A DNA stretch of 64,000 nucleotides from Ailurus styani (lineage: Eukaryota > Chordata > Mammalia > Carnivora > Ailuridae): positions 4,345,752-4,409,751 of the forward strand of contig LNAC01000009.1 of assembly GCA_002007465.1 (NCBI GenBank). The letters are read 5' to 3'. Each line of letters opens with the position of its first letter. Position 1 is the first letter of the stretch. The notes beneath the pieces are model-generated. The model was not told the DNA's origin and did not search any database. It saw only the letters and a program-made list of their open reading frames with translations. Below are positions 11,241 through 22,700 of this stretch, piece by piece. A program made the position numbers and the translations under genes.

Positions 11241-12829
11241 AGGACCAGCTGCAGAAGGGTTTTACACAGTTGATCGACGCCTCTGACCACAGCACTTAGT
11301 CAATGAAGCTGAGCAAACAGAAGAATGAATTACGGACTGTGGTTGTGGTTGAGCGGAGCTAAAATGATGACAGGTGACCCCGTGGAGGGTGCCCGCCGTG
11401 TGCCAGGCCGCGGGGGATGCCGAGCTCAGGCGGTCTCTTCTGGCTCCTCGCGATGCCCCTACAAGGCAAGCGCAGGGCCCAGCGCAAATTGAGGATGTGA
11501 GGCCCTGGTTCAAATGGTCAACATTTCGAGATGGCGACAGCACAGCAGTGTGCCAGATGTGGGCCTTCTGAGCCCGGGGCCCGTGGGACGAAGCTGGCTG
11601 AGGCGGGTGCTGTTTTTGCATCCACCGGACCCCAGGGAGGGGGTTTCCAGGAGCTGGGGAAGAACTACAATGCGGGGCTGCCATGCCTGAAGATTTCTAA
11701 GTCTGGAAAGCACTTTCAAAAGGTGCATCCACGCAAACTAAGGGCATCGCACCCTTGTGCAGTGCAGTGGCCCCGCAGGGGCTGGACGCATTCAAGAAGG
11801 CTCGTGGAGCAGGTGGGTGTTAGCGGAACTTTGGAAGACAGGCAGGCCTGGATGGTGGCAAAGACGCCGAGCAGAAGCCAGAAGAGAAAACACGGTGAGC
11901 CCAGCTGTTCGGTGGTTAAAGAAGGGCTGGGGGTCTGGCAGGAGAACACACAGATGGGGCCTTGGGGGGAGGGAGCGGGGGGCAGGACAGACAGGGTCCC
12001 TGTGTCCACAGAGCTCACCCCACAAAGTTATAGGAACACCTGCTTACAAATGGAATCAAGCATGGAAAGCAGGAAGTGCTGTGTGGGGGGGGGCGGTGGG
12101 GGGGAGAGCTGCGGACTACCTGGCAGGGAGGAGGGGAGCAGGGCTCCAGGCTCGGCAGGGAGCCTCCTGAATGGCAGGGAGTCTGGCAGAGGGAAGATCT
12201 GGCAGGAGACCGGGGTGGCTGGAGCCTGAAGGCCAGGAGAGGGTGTGGGACCAGGCAGAAAAGGGCTGCAAGGCCACAGCCCAGCGGGGCCCTGCGTGAG
12301 CTCTGACTTGATCCAGGAGGATTTTTAAGCAGAGATGTGAAAAGATCCAATTTGCAATTTTAAAAGATTGCCTGCCTATGGGAAAGTGAGGAAATAACAC
12401 GGCAATGCCATGGTTAACGGGAACAGAGCAGCAAATTACAGTGGGGATTCTCGTGAAACTGCAATTATTGAGCACTTACTGTGTGTAGACCCTTTACAGG
12501 ACCTGCCAAAGTGTCCTACTGCAGCCCTCAGTTCGGGGGACAGATTGGGGAACAGTTTGGGGGAAATTCTATGGTACACCAGATTTAAAAACGAAGGCTA
12601 TACCAGAGAAACCAAGGTGCCTGGCTCCTTAGCTGCCCCACCCAACATGGACTCCCTGGCCTCAACTTTTCCTGCTTCTCTGGGACATGTGATCACCTGA
12701 TCGTGCCTGGTGACATGCTCTGCAACCTTCCTTCACCTGACCAGGCGCTCTTCCTTGCAGAAGGTCCCTTCCGGCCCCTCCTCCAACTTTTAAAAGGTTA
12801 CTGTTTGTAAGGGTTCTGCTTGAGCTCTC

Positions 12830-13310
12830 TCCTCATTCCACATGCCTTCCCGAGGCAACCTCATCCTCAGCCACTCCCTGACTTTAGCTATGCTCACACA
12901 CTAGCTCACCTTTCCCGACTCTGTCTCTTGCCCTGCTTACTTCTTCCTCTACCTGGAAGAGGGGAAAGTCCTATAAATCTCTGAATATGTCATGTGACGT
13001 TCACACCTTGGCCTCTTTATCCAGGCTGCTACCCTTCCTACAATCTCCCTTTCTTACATATACTCCAAACTCCTATTCATCCCTCAAGACCCCACCTAAG
13101 CATGCCTTCTTTGGTAGAACCTTTCCTGGGCTTGTTCTGGGCTCACTGGATGCCTACATGTCCCCCCCCCCTCTCTGGTTTGCTCAAAATACTTGAAGGA
13201 TTTGATACAAGCCTGTCTTCCTAACATGATTGTGACCTTCTCAAGAGCAGGGCCAAAGCTCTTCAATTTTACACCACATTTTGTAGGATGATTTTTAACC
13301 TGCAGTAGGT
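12830..13310 (+). mobile_element. L2-like relic
   Basis: CATCCCTCAAGACCCCACC, CTTTGGTAGAACCTTTCCTG and GACCTTCTCAAGAGCAGGG follow the order of the L2 3' region. Confidence 0.55.
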
Positions 13311-14499
13311 AATGGTTGAACACATGTTGACCAAATCAAGTGCTGAACCTACTCCAATAAAACCTCTGGATCTTTTTGATATAAACTGCCAGAGGTCTAT
13401 GACTCCATTTCTGCCCATGTGTGTGTTTGCCAATCAGACTCAAGTGGTCTCTGTATCATACCAGGCATTCCACTCCTCTCTGCCCTGGAAGAAAATGGAT
13501 ATGATGTGAGAAAGAATCAGTGGTGGTGATTGGGAGGGGGTGGGAGAGAGAAAAAGAGTTCTGGTCGCCTCCTACAGACAATGTGCGGTTGATAGATTAC
13601 ACGTGAAATTAACAGCACATTTGAGTCGCAGGGCCGACTACATCTTCGACAAAGTCCTTGCTCAACAGGACCGCAGTGAGCTGAAATGAAGTCACCCCGG
13701 ACTCCAGCTCCACGGCTGCTACAGGAAGGTCTGATGCAGCATCCAGAGAGGAGAGAGGCCCCGGAGCAGGGACAGCTTTAGGGAGAAGGATTCCCTATGC
13801 CGCAAAGAGCTGCTTTTCACTTCTGTTGTCCAGACACAGCAAGGTGGGGATCTGGGGGTAGGAGGACGAAAAGGCACAGCAAAGCCCCCTGTAATGAGAA
13901 TGGGCCTTTGGGGCCGAGGGGACAGATAACCTGTTGTTAAAGGGGAAGAGCCAGTCACCCGCTGGATGCTGCAGTCAGATTAGCCCCAAAGTGACAGACG
14001 ACAGGAGCCAGCGAGGCTCTGGTGATTGCAGAGTGAAAGGAGATTCTAGTTCCCCAGGCAGGGGGTCGGGGGGAGGACCCCGTGCCAGGCACTGGGCTGG
14101 GCTCCTTCACGTATACCCCTCGCCTCATCCTCTCGGCAACTTTTCCGATTGAATAGTTAACTCCATTCGATAGAACAGGGGATGGGGCCTTCAGAGGGAA
14201 AGCCGACAAACAGAAAGCTGGGAATTAGTGAAAAGTTTCGTCCATGTGCCCTCCGGGGGTAAATACTGTTATCCGGAGGTTGCCCTATTGTGTTATCTTG
14301 GCTTCAGGCATACAGAGCGAGGACTGCGTGGTCCATCCCGACACCCTTTTGAAAGCAATGAGGCCAAGGACTCAGCATCTCGGCCACTTACTAGCTTGAT
14401 GGCCGCGGCAGGCAGCCCACAGTCCCTCTGATAGCGCGTCACGAAGGGAAAAGCGAGAGGATGGGACAACCCACGGCCCAACCACATGCCCGGGGAGGG

Positions 14500-14640
14500 A
14501 GAGCAGTGGTGGCGGTTAACAGCACCGACCCTGGAGTCAGCCTGACGTAGGTTCAAGTCCCAGCACCACCCCGCGAGCTGGGTGCCCTTCAGGACTGGGT
14601 GCTGCCTCCACATGCACACCTCGCTACCAGGCCGAGCAGA
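14500..14640 (+). mobile_element. MIR fragment
   Basis: ACCCTGGAGTCAGCCTGACG followed by GGTTCAAGTCCCAGCACC matches the MIR head. Confidence 0.65.
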
Positions 14641-14769
14641 CGGCACAGAACCAGGCGTGTGGTGGGCACGGAGAAGTAGAATGTCCATTATAATTTCACA
14701 CGCAGCTATTCTCATTCTTCCCATTCCTGTCATTATTTTAGTGTCCCACTGACGAGGGCCTCAGGCCAG

Positions 14770-15215
14770 GACCATGACAGAACCCACCGGTGCCCTCCCT
14801 CTGCATTAGGATGAAATCCAACCGCCCCGGGGTTAGGAGGTCCTGCCGGCCCCAGCCTGTCCCTTCTCTCTGAGCTTGTCTTGTTCGTGGTCCCTGCACT
14901 CACATTCTCCAAACTTACCGGCTCCCTGCACTCTCATTCCTGCCTCAGGGCCTTTGTACTTGCCACTCCCTCTGCCTTAAACACTCCCCCAGGCAGGCCA
15001 CCCCCTAGATGCCTGCTGGGGTACCGGCCACCCCCTAGATGCCTGCTGGGGTACCCTGCCTCCAGTTGCTCTTACAACACCCCACTTTCCTCTCTGCAGG
15101 CCCTTCCCCCTCTACAGGACTGTGGGACTTGTTCACAGGTCACAGAACATGATCTCCACCACACTTTCCACCATATCCCCAGTGCCTGGAACAGCGCCCT
15201 GCACACAGAGGGCAC
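14770..15215 (+). mobile_element. L2-like relic carrying the 30-bp duplication
   Basis: GATGAAATCCAACCGCC, CTCATTCCTGCCTCAGGGCC and TTTGTACTTGCCACTCCCTC are typical of L2. Confidence 0.55.
14996..15055. repeat. Perfect 30-bp tandem duplication
   Basis: Two identical 30-bp copies (14996-15025 and 15026-15055) begin GGCCACCCCC and end GGGGTACC. They lie inside an L2-like relic. Perfect identity suggests a recent event or a length polymorphism. Confidence 0.95.
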
Positions 15216-15389
15216 TTAAAATACAAGAGCCTATAAGATCACCTACCTGAATGAGCGAGTGAATCCTAGTCTGACTTGTACTTTGAGATGATTTGGGGAA
15301 ACTTACATGAAAACTTCCCACTTGTCTCTTTCTCATCCCCAAAACAGGGTTGGTTAACTGGAAAATGCAGCTATTTCTTACTCATGAAT

Positions 15390-15545
15390 TTGTTTTACAT
15401 AAACAGTAAATATGTACATCATGGCATTGCTTATCATGCCAAAAACTGGAGTCAGATCTCAAACAACAGGGGGCTGGTTAAAAAATTATGGTACAACTGT
15501 CTGACAAAATATTTTACAGTCATTTAAAATACTTCAGAAGACTAA
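15390..15545 (+). mobile_element. Old L1-like fragment
   Basis: CAACAGGGGGCTGGTTAAA and AATTATGGTACAACTG match the usual L1 ORF2 3' motif order. Boundaries are uncertain. Confidence 0.55.
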
Positions 15546-16469
15546 CAGCCAGAGCCCATGCCTGTTACTGTAGCATCTAGCGAGAAGAGATATCAAATCC
15601 TCATTTTCACACTTGAAGTTGTGACTGGTTAATCCAACACCTTAGCTTCTTTCCCACAGCCTAATCGTCTACAGAGATGAAAGGAACATGCTATTCCCGA
15701 TGCTGGGTGTTGCTGGCAGAGGAAAGAAAGAAGCCAGGCACTTTGGCAGACCGTGGACCCTAGATAGATGCCCAGCTCTTCTGAAGCACCCAGTCCAGAG
15801 GGTTCTAAGAACAAGCAGGTATTCCAAGACCTCTAGCGAAACTGAGCAGTCTAAGAATGTGGGGTCCCAGGACAGCATGTTCAGCAAGGTTATTTCAAGG
15901 GGCCTCAAAGTTGTTGATTACTCCGTAAGCAGAGCCCTGTGTTTTAGATTTTAAGAGAGTTCATAAAGATCACTAGCAGGCCAGGAGACAGACCTAAGGA
16001 CTCAGGAAACCATGTCTAGCTAGGGAGGCATCTAGAGATGAAGACTTTCTAGTACCATCCCTAGTAGGCCTTGGACCATTGGAACAAACTGACCATCAGA
16101 GGCCAACGATTTCTGCCACCTGACTCAAATGATGGCTTATTCTTCCAAAATCTGGAAAGTCACTGGAGAGTTCCAACTAGAAGAGCCCCTAAGTCTTGGG
16201 GGGGGGGGCTGTGCCAAGCTCTCCTCCCCACTCCCAACGCAGGGGACGCCCCGAGGACGGGGCCTGCCGGGCTGAGTGATCACGGCTCTCTGCAGGGGGC
16301 ACTGGCTGTTGTCTGACAAATAGGTCAGCATCACACGGGCTGCTGACAACAGCTCTGGCTAAAGAGATGCTGAGGGAAATTTCATTTTTCCCCCCAAGTC
16401 AGTTTTAGGCACCTTATTCAATTAACATGGCCACTAAGCTGCAGACAGCTCCATATAAAAGCCCTTCAG

Positions 16470-16688
16470 GGCGCCTGGGTGGCTCAGTGGGTTAAAGCCT
16501 CTGCCTTCGGCTCAGGTCATGATCTCAGCGTCCTGGGATCGAGGCCCGCATCGGGCTCTCTGCTCAGCGGGGAGCCTGCTTCCTCCTCTCCTTGTCTCTC
16601 TGCCTGCCTCTCTGCCTACTTGTAATCTCTCTCTCTGTGTCAAATAAATAAATAAAATCTTTAAAAAAAAAAAAAAGAATAAAAAAAA
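16470..16688 (+). mobile_element. CAN-SINE, young, with target-site duplication
   Basis: Full-length copy from GGCGCCTGGGTGGCTCAGTG to AATAAATAAATAAAATCTTT plus a long A tail. It is flanked by identical 15-bp copies of ATAAAAGCCCTTCAG at 16455-16469 and 16689-16703, showing a recent L1-driven insertion. Confidence 0.98.
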
Positions 16689-17011
16689 ATAAAAGCCCTT
16701 CAGTTATAGAATACATTTTATTAGGTGACAATAGTTGCCAGCACGATTTATTTCCTTTGATGGGATTCTGCTTTTTCCTTGTTAATTTAAATCTGTATTT
16801 TCTAGTGCTGATTCCAGGTCTGTGTGAATTTTTAAAATGTTACCATTAATCTTCTGGACCCAGTGGCCACATAGAATGGAGCTGGCTCTGCGCAGGCAGT
16901 GGGGACGCCGGCTGTTCTCTCAGACTGTAAGGGGGCAGCGTGGACGGAGTGGTGGCCGGTAAGGCAGAGGCAGACTCACGGTTAGAGACAGACGTCACTT
17001 TCAGCTCTCAC

Positions 17012-17221
17012 TTTTTTGTTTTTTAAAGATTTATTTATTTGAGAGCAAGCGAGCACACGGGTGGGGGTGGGGAAGAGGGGCAGAGGGAGAGGGAGAAGCA
17101 GCCCATATCCCCCATCTGAGCAGGGAGCCCAAAGCAGGACTCCTTCCTAAGACCCTGAGATCATGACCTGAGCCGAAAGCAAGAGTCAGACGCTTAACCG
17201 ACTGAGCCACACAGGGGCCCC
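17012..17221 (-). mobile_element. CAN-SINE
   Basis: Minus orientation; AAAGATTTATTTATTTGAGA at the low end and CCGACTGAGCCACACAGG at the high end. It lies 300 bp from the start of the 52-bp minisatellite. Confidence 0.93.
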
Positions 17222-17519
17222 AGAATTTTCCAGAAGCTGCATGACTTATGGGGTCATCACTCTGAGGTCTCCTTGCATACTTGTATGCTCCACATGGTTC
17301 TCAATTTTAACTTCTAATAAAGTAATTATAGATTAACACAAGCCATGTAAACCCAAGCTCTTTAGAATCCTCAATTTTTAAAGATATAAAAGTCCTAGAC
17401 CGAAAAGTTTTCAAACCACTATTGTAGGGCAACATATTGAACCTGACTCTACAAAAGCCCGAGGTCTGAAGTTGGCGGGGTTGGGCTGAGAGGAGCAGTA
17501 AGAACAAGAACAAAGGCTT

Positions 17520-19121
17520 GGTCTCCATGGTGTGTGCTGCACTAAAGAGAAAAGGTGCGCATGGATTGGTCTCCATGGTATGTATGTGCTGCACTAAAGA
17601 GAAAAGGTGCGCATGGATTGGTCTCCATGGTATGTATGTGCTGCACTAAAGAGAAAAGGTGCGCATGGATTGGTCTCCATGGTATGTATGTGCTGCACTA
17701 AAGAGAAAAGGTGCGCATGGATTGGTCTCCATGGTATGTATGTGCTGCACTAAAGAGAAAAGGTGCGCATGGATTGGTCTCCATGGTATGTATGTGCTGC
17801 ACTAAAGAGAAAAGGTGCGCATGGATTGGTCTCCATGGTATGTATGTGCTGCACTAAAGAGAAAAGGTGCGCATGGATTGGTCTCCATGGTATGTATGTG
17901 CTGCACTAAAGAGAAAAGGTGCGCATGGATTGGTCTCCATGGTATGTATGTGCTGCACTAAAGAGAAAAGGTGCGCATGGATTGGTCTCCATGGTATGTA
18001 TGTGCTGCACTAAAGAGAAAAGGTGCGCATGGATTGGTCTCCATGGTATGTATGTGCTGCACTAAAGAGAAAAGGTGCGCATGGATTGGTCTCCATGGTA
18101 TGTATGTGCTGCACTAAAGAGAAAAGGTGCGCATGGATTGGTCTCCATGGTATGTATGTGCTGCACTAAAGAGAAAAGGTGCGCATGGATTGGTCTCCAT
18201 GGTATGTATGTGCTGCACTAAAGAGAAAAGGTGCGCATGGATTGGTCTCCATGGTATGTATGTGCTGCACTAAAGAGAAAAGGTGCGCATGGATTGGTCT
18301 CCATGGTATGTATGTGCTGCACTAAAGAGAAAAGGTGCGCATGGATTGGTCTCCATGGTATGTATGTGCTGCACTAAAGAGAAAAGGTGCGCATGGATTG
18401 GTCTCCATGGTATGTATGTGCTGCACTAAAGAGAAAAGGTGCGCATGGATTGGTCTCCATGGTATGTATGTGCTGCACTAAAGAGAAAAGGTGCGCATGG
18501 ATTGGTCTCCATGGTATGTATGTGCTGCACTAAAGAGAAAAGGTGCGCATGGATTGGTCTCCATGGTATGTATGTGCTGCACTAAAGAGAAAAGGTGCGC
18601 ATGGATTGGTCTCCATGGTATGTATGTGCTGCACTAAAGAGAAAAGGTGCGCATGGATTGGTCTCCATGGTATGTATGTGCTGCACTAAAGAGAAAAGGT
18701 GCGCATGGATTGGTCTCCATGGTATGTATGTGCTGCACTAAAGAGAAAAGGTGCGCATGGATTGGTCTCCATGGTATGTATGTGCTGCACTAAAGAGAAA
18801 AGGTGCGCATGGATTGGTCTCCATGGTATGTATGTGCTGCACTAAAGAGAAAAGGTGCGCATGGATTGGTCTCCATGGTATGTATGTGCTGCACTAAAGA
18901 GAAAAGGTGCGCATGGATTGGTCTCCATGGTATGTATGTGCTGCACTAAAGAGAAAAGGTGCGCATGGATTGGTCTCCATGGTATGTATGTGCTGCACTA
19001 AAGAGAAAAGGTGCGCATGGATTGGTCTCCATGGTATGTATGTGCTGCACTAAAGAGAAAAGGTGCGCATGGATTGGTCTCCATGGTATGTGCTGCATTA
19101 AAGAGAAAAGGTGCGCATGGA
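17520..19121. repeat. 52-bp minisatellite, 31 copies, nearly perfect
   Basis: A tandem array lies in the large intron. Units start at 17520 (48 bp), then 29 units of exactly 52 bp start at 17568 and every 52 bp to 19024, and a final unit starts at 19076. I found no substitutions among the 52-bp units I compared. Both outer units lack 4 bp: the inner units have TATGTATG where the last has TATG, and the first also has a base change there. Each plus-strand unit contains CCATGG, CTAAAGAGAAAAGG and TGCGCATGG, with one CpG. On the minus strand, the sense direction of MVB12B, each contains GCACCTTTTCTCTTTAG, which resembles a 3' splice site. There are no spacers, and 52 is not a multiple of 3, so it is not coding. 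Confidence 0.98.
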
Positions 19122-19215
19122 AAAAAGTTAATAGACTTTCACAAGTGGAAAAAAAGAAGGACAAGACTTACTTGCTATGGCTAGGCAAGTAACTATGTTC
19201 AAGAATTTAGTTCGA

Positions 19216-19384
19216 GGGTGCCTGGTGGCTCAGTCGGTTACCTGGTGGCTTGTCTGCCTTTGGCTCGGGTCATGATCCCGTGGTCCTGAGCTCCCTGCTC
19301 AGTGGAGAGCCTGCTTCTCCCTCTGCCCCTCCCCCCACTCGATGTCTTTTTCTTCTCTCCAATAAATAAAATATTTAAAAAAAA
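19216..19384 (+). mobile_element. CAN-SINE, short, with internal head duplication
   Basis: Plus orientation starting GGGTGCCTGGTGGCTCAG. The segment CCTGGTGGCT recurs after CAGTCGGTTA, and part of the middle is missing. Ends AATAAATAAAATATTTAAAA. It lies about 95 bp beyond the minisatellite. Confidence 0.88.
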
Positions 19385-19529
19385 GATTTTAGGTCGAGAA
19401 TAAAGTAGTTTAAGATAATTGAAGGTTTTGCTTTTCCTTATTATCCATTTGCCTGAGCCCTGCGAGGGCAAATGGCAGAGCTATCGAATGTTTGTCAATA
19501 CATATAAAGGAGAAAAGAGCAGAGCAGGA

Positions 19530-19670
19530 ATAAAAATACGAAATGACCCAAGAGATTCACAGAACTATCCTAGACAAGACGAAAGGAAGAGACAAAATTA
19601 TTAAGTCCAGGAGGCCCGGGGTTTGATACTCTCTGCTTAAAAGCATCTTGACTGAACAGGCACAGCATGG
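19530..19670 (+). mobile_element. L1 fragment, diverged partial copy of 20869-21010
   Basis: Shares AAATGACCCAAGAG, TCACAGAACTAT, AAATTATTAAGTC and GCATCTTGACT in the same order as 20869-21010. It is a separate L1 insertion or a piece rearranged within the locus. Confidence 0.7.
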
Positions 19671-20589
19671 TGGGAAGGCAACAGCGCCTGGACCGCCAGC
19701 GGGGAAAGAGGAGCCACGTGTCTGCTGTCCGAACTGGATCGTGAAGCTCCTCACGCGAAAGCCACCTCACAGCTCCCTGACAAGCCTGTGAGCCCCTTTT
19801 CTGAATAGCAGTGACCAAACCCTTGGAGAATAAAAACTTGTGTTTGGGGGATAATGCAGGCACGAGCAGCAGGCCGCTCTAGACAGAAACAGTATATCCC
19901 CAAAATAATGAGAAATAATGTTTATTTATTCACTCTCACTGGTACAAAGAATCAATAGTTGAAAATAAAAATCAAATCAGGAGGATGAAGTGATACATGT
20001 CCTAGAAAAACCAAGACTGGATGATTTGTTGGGCTGGTGACAGCTCCGACCAGCCTCCTGTCACTGAGGCTCTATTAAAACTAAGGAGAACAGAGAAAGG
20101 TGATGAAGAATCAGAAGATTATCTGCCCAGTAACGAGCACCTAAGTGAGACGAGGGGATAACTCACACATCCTGCCTTTTGGCCAATACCCAGTCCAGAT
20201 ATAACCTCATGTAGGTCTGTAAAAAATGTCACACAAGATAAGAACATTAGCTCTAAGAAAGAACTTACTATAGGATATAGAGAAAGTTATCTGCATCAGA
20301 AATAACACAGAAATAAAATTCCAAAAAAACTCAATCAGCAGTATTGTGGAAAAGCCCCTCAAGACTGTCCAGGATGTAGAGAAAGAAACAACACAGTGAT
20401 GAGGAGGAAAATTATGATAAACACAGAGAACCAACCTGAATATTGTAGGTGTTAGAAAGAAATCACAATAATTAAAAGAGAAGTAACAATCAGAAAAAAA
20501 AGTTTAAAGTTTGTCTAATTAAAAAACAACGATGACATGTAGAGTCAATAGGGCTTCGAACCTTCCAAGCAAAATCAATAAAGAGACTC

Positions 20590-22125
20590 ATGGCTAAATA
20601 AATACTGATATCCAGACTCTCAATTTCAAGACTTAGTGTAAAGCTATAATAATCAACATGGTGTGGTATTAGGCCAAAAAGACAGACATAGAGATCAATG
20701 TAACAGAATGGACAGTCTAGAAATAGACCCACATACATATGATCAATTTTCAACAAAAGGTGCCAAGACAATTCAAGGGAGAAAGGGTAATCTTTTCAAC
20801 AAATGGTGTTGGAACAACTGGATGGCCCATGCAAATAAATGAACCTTGATGCTTACCTCACACCATATATAAAATGACCCAAGAGGGTCACAGAACTATT
20901 TTTAGAAAAGAGGAAAAAGAAAGGGTAAATTATTAAGTCTGGAAGTCCTAGGATTTCACTTTTTATTTCAATGCATCTTGACTTCACAGGCATAGCATGG
21001 TCTCTTCTAGAAGAAAACAAAGGGGAAAATCTTTGTGACCTTAGGCTTGGTGAAAATTTCTTAAATAAGACACAAAAAAAGCACAAACTATACAAGGGAA
21101 AAAAAAATCAATCAACTGGACTTCAACACTTAAAACTCTTGTTCTTTAAAAGCTCTGTTACATAAATAAAAAGATAACCCACAGACCTGAAGAAGTTATC
21201 TGTAAACACATACCCAATTTATATCCAGCATTTATACAGAACTCTTAGAACTTAATAGAAAATGAACAGTCCAATTTAAAGAAATGGCCAAAAGATCAGA
21301 ACGGACACTTCACTAAAGAAAATGTATGAATGGTCAATCAGCACATGAAAAGATGTTCAGCATCACTGAACAGACAGTGATGTCATTGAAGCCACGGTCT
21401 GATGCCAACATGTATCTTCTAGAATGGCAAAAATCGCCCAAAATATCAATTGTGGGCAAGGTCGAGGTACAGTTGGAACTCTTCTGCATTGTTGGTGGGA
21501 ATATAAAATGGTACAATCACTGCAGTAAACGGCAGTTTCTTAGAAAGTTCAACACATCCTATCATTCGAGTCAGCCATTACATTTCTGAGTTTTTACCCA
21601 AGAGGAATGAAAGCGTAGGTCTGTACGAAGATCTGTACACAAATGTACTAAGCAGTTTTATTTGTAATAAAAAAACAAGCCAAATGTCCAGTAATAGGTG
21701 ATTTGATAAATACATTGAACATCCACACAATGGATACTACTCAACGATAAAATGGAAACAAACTATTGATACAATTGTTGTGGATAAATTTCAAGATAAT
21801 AATGTCAAGTAAAATAGGCAAGGTAAAAAGTACACATGGTATTATTCCATCATATTATGGAACATTCTAGAAAATACGAACTAACCCATAGGGATAGAAA
21901 GGAGCTTAGTGGTTGGCCTGAGGAGGGAGGGTGGACTATGAAGGAGCACAAGGAAGTTTTGGGGGTGGTAGTTATATGCACGATCTTGATTTTGGTGATG
22001 GTATCGTAAGAGTATATATATGTTGAAGCTCATCAAATTCTATTTAAATATGTGCAGTTTATTGTATATTGAGTATACTGTAGTAAAGCTGAAAATATTT
22101 CCTGATCTAAAAAACTTAAAAAAAA
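20590..22125 (+). mobile_element. LINE-1 3' portion, 5'-truncated and decayed
   Basis: Plus-strand wording is typical of the L1 ORF2 end and 3' UTR: AAGCTATAATAATCAACATG, TTTTCAACAAATGGTGTTGG, TTGGTGGGAATATAAAATGG and GGATACTACTCAACGATAAAA. Stops and frameshifts break the frame. It ends near an A-rich run at about 22124. Confidence 0.88.
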
Positions 22126-22549
22126 AGGGGGGGCCTAATCGGGCTGACAGGACTGGAGAAGGGCAATGAAGAGAGACCCACCACTAGACGGATCCCGGCA
22201 GATACCGACAGTGATGTCAGACTTTTCCTCTATCATACTATGTACCTGAAGACAATGGAGCCACAGAAGTTTAAGGAGAGAGAGCGGCTTTTCAGAAACT
22301 TCTTATTCCTTCAAGTTGTCTTTTATATGTGAAGACACTGACAAAAAAAGATCATTCATGTCCCTTTCTCTGAAAGAAATACATTCGAACATGCTCCAGA
22401 GGATGTGAAATTAAGACTTAAGAACAGGAAAGGAAGCAGACAAAAGGACCCACATTTTTGCTTCCCCTCTAGAAGTATCGCCTGAGGAAAATAACTGGAA
22501 ATGTGGGAAAGGACTTACTTAAGTTAAAAACAAGCAAACAACATTAGCT

Positions 22550-22700
22550 GCCATTTTCACAGGGCTGACCCTGTACACGCATCACGTAGTCCCCACCCGG
22601 ATCCCAGGACTAGGCGCTGAGATCATCTCTAGTTGACAGATGGCCTCGGAAAGGCTCAGCAGCTTGCCTGAGGGGATACAGCTTGGGTTTGAACCCTGAT
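22550..22700 (-). mobile_element. MIR, diverged
   Basis: GACAGATGGCCTCGGAAAGG, AGCTTGCCTGAGGGGATAC and GGGTTTGAACCCTGAT match a complement MIR. Confidence 0.7.

Noticed and set aside
11531..12229. 232-codon open frame on the plus strand
   Set aside because: It lies inside the MVB12B intron, overlaps open frames on both strands in GC-rich sequence, and has no recognisable domain or splice pattern.
16470..16550. tRNA gene
   Set aside because: The tRNA-like heads here and at the other SINE copies belong to CAN-SINEs; no free-standing cloverleaf was seen.
17520..19121. CRISPR-like array
   Set aside because: The 52-bp units abut with no unique spacers, and the setting is a carnivore intron; it is a minisatellite.
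18946..19164. Repeat-coding frames across the minisatellite
   Set aside because: The unit length is 52, so the frame shifts each unit and meets TAG in CTTTAG; no long coding frame exists.
19900..20540. Endogenous retrovirus or LTR
   Set aside because: No LTR ends, primer-binding site or gag/pol motifs were seen anywhere in the window.
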